Below are positions 1 through 6,737 of a DNA stretch of 19,856 nucleotides, in pieces. The notes under the pieces are model-generated. The model saw only the letters and a program-made list of their open reading frames with translations, had not been told where the DNA came from and did no database searches. The translations under genes and the position numbers were made by a program. How positions within the stretch are numbered: the first letter of the stretch is position 1; each line of letters begins with the position of its first letter. The DNA is taken from the NCBI GenBank assembly GCA_012719015.1, contig JAAYBE010000167.1:1-19856 (forward strand), read 5' to 3'. This stretch comes from Actinomycetota bacterium. GTDB taxonomy: Bacteria; Actinomycetota; Thermoleophilia; UBA2241.

Positions 1-10
1 CGGAGGGGGG

Positions 11-21
11 TATGCTACGAT
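11..21 (+). promoter_or_regulatory. Possible -10 region upstream of the DUF211 gene
   Basis: Two overlapping TANNNT hexamers, TATGCT (11-16) and TACGAT (16-21), stand out in GC-rich sequence 44-54 bases before the DUF211 start. The matching -35 would fall at or before the window edge, so the promoter cannot be completed. This is inference from a short motif only. Confidence 0.3.
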
Positions 22-64
22 TGCTGCCCTTCCCGACCACCCGTGAACGGAGCGTGATCACCAC

Positions 65-373
65 ATGAGCGAGGTCAGGCGTCTCGTGCTCGACGTGCTC
101 AAGCCGCACCAGCCCACCATGCTCGTCGTCGCCGACAAGCTCGGCGACCTCGAGGGCGTACACGGCGTCGACATCACGTTGATCGAGATCGACAACAAGG
201 TCGAGAACATCAAGATCACCCTGGAAGGCGACGACATCGACTTCCAGGATGTCGCCGAGGTCGTCCAGGATGCCGCCGGGAGCATCCACTCGATCGACAA
301 GGTCTCGACCGGCAAGCGGCTGATCGACGAGGTCGAGACGCCCCAGGACGCCGGCGCGAGCTGGCTCCGCTGA
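65..373 (+). CDS. DUF211 family protein, small ferredoxin-like-fold protein
   Basis: This 102-aa protein matches the DUF211 family, which I know mainly from archaea, where members are about 95-100 aa. Family signatures seen are RRLVLDVLKPH at residues 5-15, GVDITLIEID at 34-43 and IHSIDKVSTGKR at 74-85. There is no signal peptide or membrane segment, and the sequence is acidic. The family is thought to adopt a small alpha/beta, ferredoxin-like fold and may oligomerise, but no firm function is known; a sensory or regulatory role beside a transporter is inference. The ATG start is preceded by GGAG (49-52) at a rather long 12-nt spacing. The next gene, 85 nt downstream, encodes a VIT1-like membrane protein. 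I recall the two families occurring together in archaea, but could not check that here. Confidence 0.85.
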   Translation: MSEVRRLVLDVLKPHQPTMLVVADKLGDLEGVHGVDITLIEIDNKVENIKITLEGDDIDFQDVAEVVQDAAGSIHSIDKVSTGKRLIDEVETPQDAGASWLR

Positions 374-378
374 GCGCG

Positions 379-398
379 CCGGCCTGACCCATGGCCGG
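379..398 (+). terminator. Weak hairpin after the DUF211 gene
   Basis: CCGGCC (379-384) pairs with GGCCGG (393-398) across an 8-nt loop, six bases after the stop codon. No U-tract follows. It could be a weak terminator or attenuator before the downstream promoter, or chance in GC-rich DNA. Confidence 0.25.
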
Positions 399-402
399 GG
401 GT

Positions 403-431
403 GTGACCGAGCGCGGCGTCGCCGGTAGGGT
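403..431 (+). promoter_or_regulatory. Sigma-70-type promoter for the VIT1-like gene
   Basis: The -35-like GTGACC (403-408) and the -10 TAGGGT (426-431) are separated by exactly 17 bp. Transcription would start near 438, leaving a leader of about 20 nt before the ATG at 459. It implies the transporter and pcrA can be expressed without the DUF211 gene. Confidence 0.5.
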
Positions 432-458
432 GTACGGGGACGCTGTCCCGGTGGGCCG

Positions 459-1076
459 ATGAGCCCTTCCCGCGGCCTCGTCGCGCGGCTGCGCGGCGGG
501 CTGGAGACGCTGCGCCACTACCATGAGATCGCCGAGGTGGGCGAGATCGCCCGCCGCTACTTCGCGATGAACGCCTTCGACGGAGTGCTCACCACCATCG
601 GCGTGCTGGTCGGAGGCTATCTCGGCGGAGTCGACGACGCGCACGCCATCTTCATCGTCGTCCTCACCACCGCCGTCGGCATGGGCGTCTCCGGCTTCTA
701 CGGCTCGTATCTGGTGGAGCGCGCCGAGCGCGGCCGCGCCATGCGCGAGCTGGAGGAGTCCACCCTCTCCAGCCTGCGCAACACGACCATCGCCGCCGCC
801 TCGCGGTACGCCACCGTCGTCATCGCCCTGGTCGACGGGGCGTCGCCGTTCGGGGCGGCGCTCATCGCCATGATCCCGTTCGCCTTCGCCGGGATGATCG
901 GTGTGCAGACGGCGTACTACCTCGCCCTGGCCGTCGGCCTCGCTGAGCTCTTCGGTCTCGGTCTCTTCCTCGGCGCCGTCTCACGCGAGCGACTCTGGTA
1001 CTCAGGCCTCAAGCTCGTCGTCGCCGGCATCATCGCCCTGGTGATCAGCCTGCTGCTCGGCGGGGGTATCGGATGA
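459..1076 (+). CDS. VIT1/CCC1-family membrane protein, probable metal-ion transporter
   Basis: This 205-aa hydrophobic protein resembles VIT1/CCC1 iron/manganese transporters, in particular the short archaeal-type branch (TIGR00267-like). A basic N-terminal tail and amphipathic helix (1-36) precede YFAMNAFDGVLTTIGV (34-49), the family's first membrane helix. Its Asp41 corresponds to the conserved membrane Asp of VIT transporters. Further membrane segments lie at about 62-83, 113-133, 136-172 (one long or two short) and 183-203. Met75 in the second helix may match the conserved Met. The cytoplasmic loop after helix 2 (ERAERGRAMRELEE, 87-100) is acidic but much shorter than the metal-binding domain of eukaryotic VIT. 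The ATG at 459 has only a weak GGTGGG upstream. The stop overlaps the pcrA start (ATGA, 1073-1076). Substrate is inferred from the family only. Confidence 0.8.
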   Translation: MSPSRGLVARLRGGLETLRHYHEIAEVGEIARRYFAMNAFDGVLTTIGVLVGGYLGGVDDAHAIFIVVLTTAVGMGVSGFYGSYLVERAERGRAMRELEESTLSSLRNTTIAAASRYATVVIALVDGASPFGAALIAMIPFAFAGMIGVQTAYYLALAVGLAELFGLGLFLGAVSRERLWYSGLKLVVAGIIALVISLLLGGGIG

Positions 1077-3388
1077 CGGCCGACCACCCGCTGCTCGCCG
1101 GCCTCAACCCCGAGCAGCGCAGGGCGGTGACCCATGTGGAGGGTCCGCTGCTCATCCTCGCGGGGGCCGGGTCCGGCAAGACGCGCGTGCTCACGCACCG
1201 GGTGGCCTGGCTCCTCCAGGTGGAGCACGTACGCCCGGACGAGGTCGTCGCCATCACGTTCACCAACAAGGCCGCCGCCGAGATGAAGGAGCGCATCGAG
1301 GCGCTGGTGGGGCCGGTGGCCCGCACCATGTGGATCAGCACCTTCCACAGCATGTGCGCCCGCCTGCTCCGCCGCGAGGCGCAACGCATCGGGTACAGGA
1401 GCAGCTTCACCATCCACGACGAGGACGACCGTCGGCGGCTGCTCAAGCGCTGCATGGAGGAGCTCGACGTCGACCCCAAACGCTACCCGCCGGAGTCCAT
1501 CAGCCGACAGATCAGCGACGCCAAGAACCAGCTGCTGGGCCCGGCCCGCTTCCGGGAGCACGGCGGTCGCTTCGCCCAGGTGGCGGCCGACGTCTACGAG
1601 CTCTACGAGAAGCGGCACGCCGGGATGAACGCCATGGACTTCGACGACCTTCTGATGAAGACCGTGGAGCTGCTCGAGGGCTATCCGGACCGGCTCGCCC
1701 ACTACCAACGGGCGTTCCGTTACGTCCTGATCGACGAGTACCAGGACACCAACCACGCCCAGTACCGCCTCGCCGACCTGCTCGCCGGAGCGCACGGCAA
1801 CCTCGCCGTGGTGGGCGACGACGACCAGAGCATCTACTCGTGGCGCGGGGCCGACATCCGCAACATCCTCGAGTTCGAGCGCGACCACCCCGACGCCGAG
1901 GTCATCCGCCTGGAGCAGAACTACCGCTCCACGCAGCGGATCCTCGACGCCGCCAACGCCGTGGTCACCCACAACCGGCGGCGCAAGGGCAAGAACCTCT
2001 GGACCCCGCGGGGGGAGGGCGCGCTCGTCCAGGTCGTGGAGGTCGAGGACGAGCGCGCCGAGGCGCAGTTCGTCGCCAGCGAGGTCCAGAAGCTCCTCGA
2101 GGGCGAGGCAGACGGCGCAGAAAGGGCCTACCGGCCCGACGAGATCGCCGTCCTCTACCGCACCAACGCCCAGAGCCGCGTGCTCGAGGAGCAGTTCGGC
2201 CGCTACGCGATCGCCTATCAGGTGATCGGCGGGCCGAGGTTCTACGAGCGCGCCGAGATCCGTGACCTGGTCGCCTATCTGACCATGCTCGTGAACCCGG
2301 ACGACACGCAGCGCCTGCTGCGCGTGGTGAACACGCCCAAGCGGGGCATCGGCGCCACCAGCCTGCAGCGGTTGCAGGCGCACGCCGCCGCCGTGGGGGA
2401 GACCCTCTGGACGACGGTGCGTCAGGCGGACGACGTGCCCGGGCTGTCGGGCGGCGCGCTCAACGGCCTGCAGGCCTTCGCCCGCATGATCGAGGGTCTG
2501 CAGGCCACGCACGCCGGCCGTCCCGTCGCCGAGACCGTGCGCAGCGTGCTGCAGGAGAGCGGGTACGAGGAGGCGCTCAAGGCGCAGAAGACGCTCGAGG
2601 CCGAGGGCCGTCTCGAGAACGTCGAGGAGTTCGTCGGCGTGGCGGTCGAGTACGACCGGCGCGCGGAGGATCCCTCGCTCGACCTCTTCCTGCAGGAGAT
2701 CTCGTTGTTCAGCGACACCGACGCCTACGCGGACACGGGGGCGCTGCTCACACTCATGACGCTGCACAACGCCAAGGGGCTGGAGTTCCCGGTGGTGTTC
2801 ATCTCGGGGATGGAGGAAGGCGTGTTCCCCCATCAACGTTCGCTCGACGAGCAGAACGTGGAGGAGGAGCGCCGCCTCGCGTACGTGGGCATCACCCGGG
2901 CGATGGACAGGCTGTACCTCGTGCACGCGCGCGCACGGACCCTGTGGGGCGCGGCGCAGTACAACATCCCCTCACGCTTCCTCGACGAGATCCCGGCCGG
3001 GCTGACCGAGCGCCAGAGCATCGGCGGTCGCCGGGCGCGGTGGGGCGCCGGGGCGGGCTGGGACGGCGCGGACGAAGGCTCGTGGGGCCGCGGGTCCGGC
3101 GGCCTCTGGGGCGACCGCGGCAGGCGGAGACGCGAGGCGGACGAAGACGAGGGTCTCGGTGCGCTCGGCAGCGGACGCCGCTACGTGCCCAAGGCGAGGA
3201 GGGAGCTCGACGAGGACGTCGTGGAGCAGTTCTTCGCCCCGGGTGACCGTGTGCTCCACGCCACCCTCGGCGAGGGCACGGTGCTGGCCATGCAGGCGGG
3301 CGGCATCGTGCTCATCCGTTTCGAGAACGACGGCTCCGAGCGCCGGCTCATGGCCAGCGTGGCGCCGCTCAAGAAGCTGCGTTCGTAG
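1073..3388 (+). CDS. pcrA: ATP-dependent DNA helicase PcrA/UvrD (superfamily 1A)
   Basis: This 771-aa cytoplasmic 3'-5' helicase for DNA repair and replication shows the full SF1A motif set: NPEQRRAV (12-19), Walker A AGAGSGKT (30-37), motif Ia ITFTNKAAAEM (61-71), motif II VLIDEYQDT (218-226), motif III GDDDQSIYSWRG (248-259), motif V LMTLHNAKGLEF (561-572) and motif VI YVGITRA with Arg609. A Gly/Arg/Trp-rich linker (about 645-715) leads to a C-terminal Tudor-like domain (FAPGDRVLHATLGEGTV from 721), which in PcrA proteins contacts RNA polymerase. Length is normal for actinobacterial PcrA/UvrD1. The ATG overlaps the preceding stop by four bases, so translation is probably coupled to the transporter; no functional link is known. 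UvrD1 is an equally good name. Confidence 0.95.
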   Translation: MTADHPLLAGLNPEQRRAVTHVEGPLLILAGAGSGKTRVLTHRVAWLLQVEHVRPDEVVAITFTNKAAAEMKERIEALVGPVARTMWISTFHSMCARLLRREAQRIGYRSSFTIHDEDDRRRLLKRCMEELDVDPKRYPPESISRQISDAKNQLLGPARFREHGGRFAQVAADVYELYEKRHAGMNAMDFDDLLMKTVELLEGYPDRLAHYQRAFRYVLIDEYQDTNHAQYRLADLLAGAHGNLAVVGDDDQSIYSWRGADIRNILEFERDHPDAEVIRLEQNYRSTQRILDAANAVVTHNRRRKGKNLWTPRGEGALVQVVEVEDERAEAQFVASEVQKLLEGEADGAERAYRPDEIAVLYRTNAQSRVLEEQFGRYAIAYQVIGGPRFYERAEIRDLVAYLTMLVNPDDTQRLLRVVNTPKRGIGATSLQRLQAHAAAVGETLWTTVRQADDVPGLSGGALNGLQAFARMIEGLQATHAGRPVAETVRSVLQESGYEEALKAQKTLEAEGRLENVEEFVGVAVEYDRRAEDPSLDLFLQEISLFSDTDAYADTGALLTLMTLHNAKGLEFPVVFISGMEEGVFPHQRSLDEQNVEEERRLAYVGITRAMDRLYLVHARARTLWGAAQYNIPSRFLDEIPAGLTERQSIGGRRARWGAGAGWDGADEGSWGRGSGGLWGDRGRRRREADEDEGLGALGSGRRYVPKARRELDEDVVEQFFAPGDRVLHATLGEGTVLAMQAGGIVLIRFENDGSERRLMASVAPLKKLRS

Positions 3389-3419
3389 GGCGGTGACGCG
3401 CGGGCGGGGCGCCCGGGAT

Positions 3420-3436
3420 CCGGGCCTGCGGCCCGG
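3420..3436. terminator. Hairpin between convergent pcrA and lipoprotein genes
   Basis: CCGGGCC (3420-3426) and GGCCCGG (3430-3436) form a perfect 7-bp stem with a TGC loop in the 66-bp gap between convergent stop codons. No T-run follows on either strand. Position suggests a bidirectional terminator; activity is inferred. Confidence 0.45.
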
Positions 3437-3454
3437 CCGGAGGGGGAGCCGGCG

Positions 3455-3988
3455 TCACGGGCCGGTGGCGCTGTCCCACATCTTCCAGGTGCCGTCGGTC
3501 ATCCTCACGAGACGCTGGTAGAGGTCGTGCTCCGACGGCTCGCCCCAGGGCGTGGCTCCGTCCGCGCCCTCGATCCACACGGTGACCAGGAACTGGACCG
3601 TGGCGTCGGGCTCCGGCCGCGGGTCGACGGATCCCGGGGCCACGTCGACGAACCTGGCGGAGGCGATGCCGGGATCGCCCCACTGGAGGATCGGCGAGCC
3701 CGGGGCGACGAGGGATCTCTGCGCCTCCCGCAGGCGTCCCTCGCCGAGCAACGTCCAGAACTCCTCGACGACCGCGACCGCCGCGGCGGGCGGAGGGCCG
3801 CTGGTGACCTGGGGCGAGGGGGCGGGGGCGACCGACGAGTCGGCGGCGTCGGCGGAGGGGGATGCGCCGCCGGACGAGCCGCCGCAGGCGGCGAGCACGG
3901 CGGCGCAGACCAGGGCCGCGACCAGGGTCGCGACCGCGACCGGGCCGCCACGGCGGGAGAACGATACGTGCGTGCGGAGCGGGCTCAT
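3455..3988 (-). CDS. Putative secreted lipoprotein, possible NTF2-like fold
   Basis: The 177-aa product has a basic N-terminus, a hydrophobic stretch (17-34) and the lipobox LAAC with Cys35, so it should be lipidated and anchored outside the membrane. A Ser/Ala/Pro-rich linker (about 36-68) is followed by a globular domain: AVVEEFWTLLGEGRLREAQR at 70-90, then strands ending in a Trp-rich YQRLVRMTDGTWKMWDSA. This layout resembles small NTF2/SnoaL-like extracytoplasmic domains, but I do not recognise a specific family. The ATG at 3988-3986 was chosen because GGAGG lies five bases upstream on this strand; a longer in-frame reading upstream would bury the signal peptide. Ser-Arg-Arg at 11-13 faintly resembles a Tat motif but lacks the rest. 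Transcribed alone, divergent from the crotonase gene. Confidence 0.8.
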   Translation of the reverse strand: MSPLRTHVSFSRRGGPVAVATLVAALVCAAVLAACGGSSGGASPSADAADSSVAPAPSPQVTSGPPPAAAVAVVEEFWTLLGEGRLREAQRSLVAPGSPILQWGDPGIASARFVDVAPGSVDPRPEPDATVQFLVTVWIEGADGATPWGEPSEHDLYQRLVRMTDGTWKMWDSATGP

Positions 3989-4031
3989 GACGGCCTCCTC
4001 GGATCGACGGCGCCCGGTTGGCCAGTCCATC

Positions 4032-4041
4032 ACATCGATGT
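4032..4041. promoter_or_regulatory. 10-bp palindrome in a divergent intergenic region
   Basis: ACATCGATGT is a perfect palindrome in the 186-bp region between the lipoprotein and enoyl-CoA hydratase starts. It could be half of an operator, but a single 10-bp palindrome is weak evidence. Confidence 0.2.
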
Positions 4042-4127
4042 CCGGCTGTACAGGGTGACGACCACCGACAGCGGTTGACGACGTCCGGCCGCGTGGCGCT
4101 GTCGGCGGCGGCGTGCGTCCTCTGCGG

Positions 4128-4133
4128 TAGAGT
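4128..4133 (+). promoter_or_regulatory. Possible -10 box of the enoyl-CoA hydratase gene
   Basis: TAGAGT fits TANNNT and lies 41 bp before the start codon, which would give a leader of about 35 nt. No convincing -35 is seen at 16-18 bp upstream. Confidence 0.4.
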
Positions 4134-4174
4134 GACGCCAGCCAGTCCTGTCCCCTGATGCGAGGAGGGTCCCC

Positions 4175-4948
4175 ATGGCCGTCGAGGTGGTCCGCGAAGG
4201 CGCCGTCGCCGTCGTCACCGTCAACCGTCCCGAAGCGCTCAACTCGCTCGACGCGGCGACCAACGAGGCGCTGTTGGCCACCGCCCGCGGGCTCGCCGCC
4301 GACGAGTCGGTCCGGGCCGTCGTGCTGACCGGAGGAGGCGACAAGTCGTTCGTCGCCGGGGCCGACATCGCGGCGATGAGGGCGCTGACTCCGGAGGAGG
4401 CGCGGCAGTGGGGGGCGCTGGGCCAGGCGGCGATGGACGCGGTCGCGACGGCGCCGCAGCCGTGGATCGCCGCCGTCAACGGCTTCGCCCTCGGGGGCGG
4501 CTGCGAGCTTGCCCTCGCCTGCGACATCCGGCTGGCCGCGGAGAACGCCAAGTTCGGCCAGCCGGAGATCAACCTCGGCATCACGCCCGGTTTCGGCGGC
4601 ACGCAGCGCCTGCCGCGTCACGTGGGCGAGGGGTGGGCCCGGTACCTCATCCTCAGCGGGCGGATCATCCGTGCCGAGCAGGCGTTGCGCATCGGGCTCG
4701 TCCAGGCCGTCTACCCGAAGGACGAGCTCATGGCCGAGGCGATGAAGCTGGCCGCGGAGCTGGCCGCCAAGAGTCCCCTGGCGATGCGCTACTGCAAGGC
4801 GGCTGTCGGTGCGGCCGCCGGCACCGACCTCGTCACCGGTCTGGGGGTGGAGCGCGACCTCTTCGCGCTCGCCTTCGCCACCGAGGACCAGACTGAGGGC
4901 ATGACCGCCTTCCTCGAGAAGCGGACGCCGGAGTTCCGCGGCCGCTGA
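4175..4948 (+). CDS. Enoyl-CoA hydratase (crotonase family)
   Basis: This 257-aa cytoplasmic enzyme probably hydrates short-chain 2-enoyl-CoA in beta-oxidation or butanoate-type metabolism. Crotonase features seen are the oxyanion-hole segments FVAGADI (59-65) and NGFALGGGCELALACD (102-117), with catalytic Glu111, and FGQPEINLGITPGFGGTQR (127-145), with catalytic Glu131. Both acid/base Glu residues of true hydratases are present, which favours a hydratase over an isomerase or dehalogenase member. Length is typical for the family (about 257-260). The ATG has a strong AGGAGGG (4163-4169) five bases upstream. It appears to be monocistronic, flanked by - strand genes on both sides, so the exact pathway cannot be read from context. 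Short-chain acyl specificity (crt/paaF-like) is inferred only. Confidence 0.92.
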   Translation: MAVEVVREGAVAVVTVNRPEALNSLDAATNEALLATARGLAADESVRAVVLTGGGDKSFVAGADIAAMRALTPEEARQWGALGQAAMDAVATAPQPWIAAVNGFALGGGCELALACDIRLAAENAKFGQPEINLGITPGFGGTQRLPRHVGEGWARYLILSGRIIRAEQALRIGLVQAVYPKDELMAEAMKLAAELAAKSPLAMRYCKAAVGAAAGTDLVTGLGVERDLFALAFATEDQTEGMTAFLEKRTPEFRGR

Positions 4949-4955
4949 CGGACGC

Positions 4956-4998
4956 GCGCGGCCGGGGAGGCCCGGCCGCGCCGGGGCGAGCGCTCGCC
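4956..4998. terminator. Paired GC hairpins between convergent genes
   Basis: An 11-bp perfect stem (4956-4966 with 4971-4981, GAGG loop) is followed at once by the 14-bp palindrome GGCGAGCGCTCGCC (4985-4998). Both fill the 59-bp gap between the convergent hydratase and trehalose-phosphatase stop codons. No U-tract is present, as is common for high-GC actinobacterial terminators. A bidirectional terminator is the likely role. Confidence 0.6.
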
Positions 4999-5007
4999 GG
5001 GCGCGGG

Positions 5008-5850
5008 TCAGACGGCGCCGACGGCCTCGGCGAGGCGGCGCAGCGCCCGGTACACGCCGGGGGTCGCGCGGACGGTCACGTCGGCGGCCTCGACCACCGG
5101 ACGCGGCGTCTCGCCGGTGACCGCGGCCAGGGCCAGGGTCAGCCGCCGGGCATCGCGCTCGCCCCAGTCGCGCACGGCGGTGAACATGGCGACGTCGGTC
5201 AGGTCGTCGCCGCAGCTCATCGCGGCGAGATGCCCGCCGGCGTCGAGCAGGCGGCGGACGGCGGTGCCCTTGGTGAACGGGAGCGGGGGCCGGACCTCGA
5301 ACGCGAAGTGGCCCGTCGCGACCGCCAGCCCGCGCCGCCGCGCCGGCGCGACCACGCGCTCCAGGATCCGGCGTCGGGTCGCAGCGGGGTCCTCCGCCAG
5401 GCGGTAGTGCACCGCGAGGACGGTGCGCTTGTCCTCGAGCACCACGCCGAGGGCCTCGCAGTCGAGGTCACGCGCGGCCGCCTGCGCGGTCTCGTGGACG
5501 GCGGCGACGTAGCGCTCCGCCAGGGGCTCCACCACGAGGGGTCCGTCGACGGCCATCGTCTCGAGTCCGTGCGTGCCGACGTAAGCGGCGCCGTCCAGCG
5601 GGATCATCCGGCGTCCGTCCTCGAGGGCGCGCCCCGTGACGAAGGCGACCAGCCCGAGACGCGGCACGAGGGCGGCGAGCAGGTCACGGAAGGCGGCCGG
5701 GACCCGGGCCTCCGCGGGGGTCGGGGCGATCGGCGAGACGGTGCCGTCGATGTCGCAGAGGAGCGCCGTCGCCTGCGGCCGCTCCGCGGCCGCACGAGCG
5801 AACGCCTCCAGCGCATCCGCCCCACTCACGATCGGCGATCCTGCCTGCAT
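5008..5850 (-). CDS. otsB: Trehalose-6-phosphate phosphatase (HAD superfamily)
   Basis: This 280-aa enzyme should dephosphorylate trehalose 6-phosphate to trehalose, the last step of the OtsAB pathway. HAD motif I is CDIDGTVSP with Asp33 (nucleophile) and Asp35. Motif II is VTGR with Thr72. GTHGLE (92-97) and EDKRTVLAVHYR (139-150) are characteristic of OtsB. The distal motifs are FEVRPPLPFTKGTAV (184-198, Lys194) and CGDDLTDVAMF (213-223) with metal-binding Asp215/Asp216. The ATG at 5850-5848 follows a run of G; a GTG at codon 8 preceded by AGG-rich sequence is an alternative start. No otsA lies in the window, so the synthase must be elsewhere, or trehalose phosphate comes from another route. 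A good promoter lies just upstream on this strand. Confidence 0.9.
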   Translation of the reverse strand: MQAGSPIVSGADALEAFARAAAERPQATALLCDIDGTVSPIAPTPAEARVPAAFRDLLAALVPRLGLVAFVTGRALEDGRRMIPLDGAAYVGTHGLETMAVDGPLVVEPLAERYVAAVHETAQAAARDLDCEALGVVLEDKRTVLAVHYRLAEDPAATRRRILERVVAPARRRGLAVATGHFAFEVRPPLPFTKGTAVRRLLDAGGHLAAMSCGDDLTDVAMFTAVRDWGERDARRLTLALAAVTGETPRPVVEAADVTVRATPGVYRALRRLAEAVGAV

Positions 5851-5876
5851 CGAACCCCCGGTGCTCTGCCACGGTC

Positions 5877-5905
5877 AGCCTATCGGCTGCACCGCGCCGG
5901 GACAA
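5877..5905 (-). promoter_or_regulatory. Sigma-70-type promoter of otsB
   Basis: Read on the - strand, TTGTCC (-35, 5905-5900) and TAGGCT (-10, 5882-5877) are separated by exactly 17 bp. Transcription would start near 5869-5870, about 20 nt before the otsB ATG. This is one of the two best-matched promoters by eye in the window. Confidence 0.55.
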
Positions 5906-6015
5906 CGGCGTCCGCAGGGACCCGCGCCGACCCGGCGGAGGAGTCGGCGTCCGGCTCCTCGGCAGAGCCGCCGTCAAGTTCCGAGACGCGCTGCCGATAC
6001 CCCCGGCAGACGACC

Positions 6016-6666
6016 ATGACCGACGCCGCCCACATCCTCCGCGTGCTTCCCGACGGCGACCCGGCAGGACCGCGCCCGGAGCCGCCTCCCGAGCCTGTCC
6101 TCGTCGGGCTCGTGAGGGACGGCCGTCTCCACGCGGACACGTTCACCGAGTTCGCCGCGGAGATGCTGCAGGTGATCGCCTATGCGGTCACCGTGCCGCT
6201 GGCGTTCACCGAGGGGTTCCTGCGCGCCTATCTCGCTGTGGAGAAGGTCGAGGAGCACGACGACGGACGCGTCACGATCGTCCCGAAACCCCAGGCGAGC
6301 TTCCAGGACATGGTCCGCGACGTCGACGAGCTCACTGCGCGGGTCGACCCTGGGGCGGTGTTCAACCCGGTGGTGCGCGCCGGGCTGGATGCGGCGCACC
6401 AGCTGTCGGGAGGGGAGATGAGGTGGGACCTCGACACGCTCTCGAGCATGGACGACGACCAGCTGATGGCGGTTCTGCGCCAGATGCAGGCGGAGTCGGA
6501 GGTCGCGTTCGAGGGCGACCGGGACCACGCCTCCACCGACGCGGTCCGCGCCAGGATCGCCACCGTGCGCCGCAACGTCCGAGGGTTCCAGGCGCGTCAG
6601 CACGCGCAGGCGGGTCGCGGCGCCCCGGCGCCCGGCGACCGCCCGGCGGAGGCGGCCGGCAGTTGA
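6016..6666 (+). CDS. Uncharacterised acidic protein, 216 aa
   Basis: I do not recognise this family. The product starts at ATG 6016; the open frame runs further upstream, but that part lies antisense to otsB and is probably not coding. Visible layout: a Pro-rich N-terminal stretch (11-28), a start-like conserved-looking segment VLVGLVRDGRLHADTFTEFAAEM (28-50), a helical hydrophobic stretch around 50-75, and VTIVPKP (86-92). A highly charged, probably helical region follows (97-190; MDDDQLMAVLRQMQAESEV at 145-163), then a basic, Ala/Gly/Pro-rich tail. The hydrophobic patch is amphipathic and broken by charges, so I expect a soluble protein. It is divergent from otsB and lies 71 bp before pyrF in the same direction. 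The Shine-Dalgarno is weak. Product function is unknown. Confidence 0.65.
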   Translation: MTDAAHILRVLPDGDPAGPRPEPPPEPVLVGLVRDGRLHADTFTEFAAEMLQVIAYAVTVPLAFTEGFLRAYLAVEKVEEHDDGRVTIVPKPQASFQDMVRDVDELTARVDPGAVFNPVVRAGLDAAHQLSGGEMRWDLDTLSSMDDDQLMAVLRQMQAESEVAFEGDRDHASTDAVRARIATVRRNVRGFQARQHAQAGRGAPAPGDRPAEAAGS

Positions 6667-6681
6667 CGACGGCCGCGGCCG

Positions 6682-6710
6682 GTGCCCGCGGCGGCCCGCT
6701 GCGATACCAT
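6682..6710 (+). promoter_or_regulatory. Possible promoter of pyrF
   Basis: TACCAT (6705-6710) fits TANNNT, with GTGCCC (6682-6687, three matches to TTGACA) 17 bp upstream. A start near 6717 would leave a leader of about 20 nt including the AGGAGG. The -35 match is weak. Confidence 0.35.
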
Positions 6711-6737
6711 GGGCGGGCAACGGCGCAGGAGGCTCGC

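Noticed and set aside
1330..2265. 311-aa + strand frame inside pcrA
   Set aside because: Arg/Pro/Gly-rich alternative frame of a well-conserved gene, typical of GC-rich shadows.
917..2926. 669-aa open frame on the - strand
   Set aside because: It is antisense to pcrA, whose full motif set is clear. Its His/Val/Leu/Arg-rich composition is typical of reverse frames in GC-rich genes.
3527..4078. 183-aa and 168-aa + strand frames
   Set aside because: They are antisense to the lipoprotein, which has a lipobox and a strong ribosome-binding site; neither shadow has family motifs.
3990..4174. Clear promoter for the lipoprotein gene
   Set aside because: I searched the - strand for -35/-10 pairs with 16-18 bp spacing and found none convincing.
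3989..4621. N-terminal extension of the lipoprotein frame to 388 aa
   Set aside because: It would run antisense over the hydratase start and bury the signal peptide and lipobox. GGAGG supports ATG 3988.
5230..6015. Upstream part of the 478-aa + strand frame
   Set aside because: It is antisense to otsB and the divergent promoter region. The coding part most likely starts at ATG 6016.
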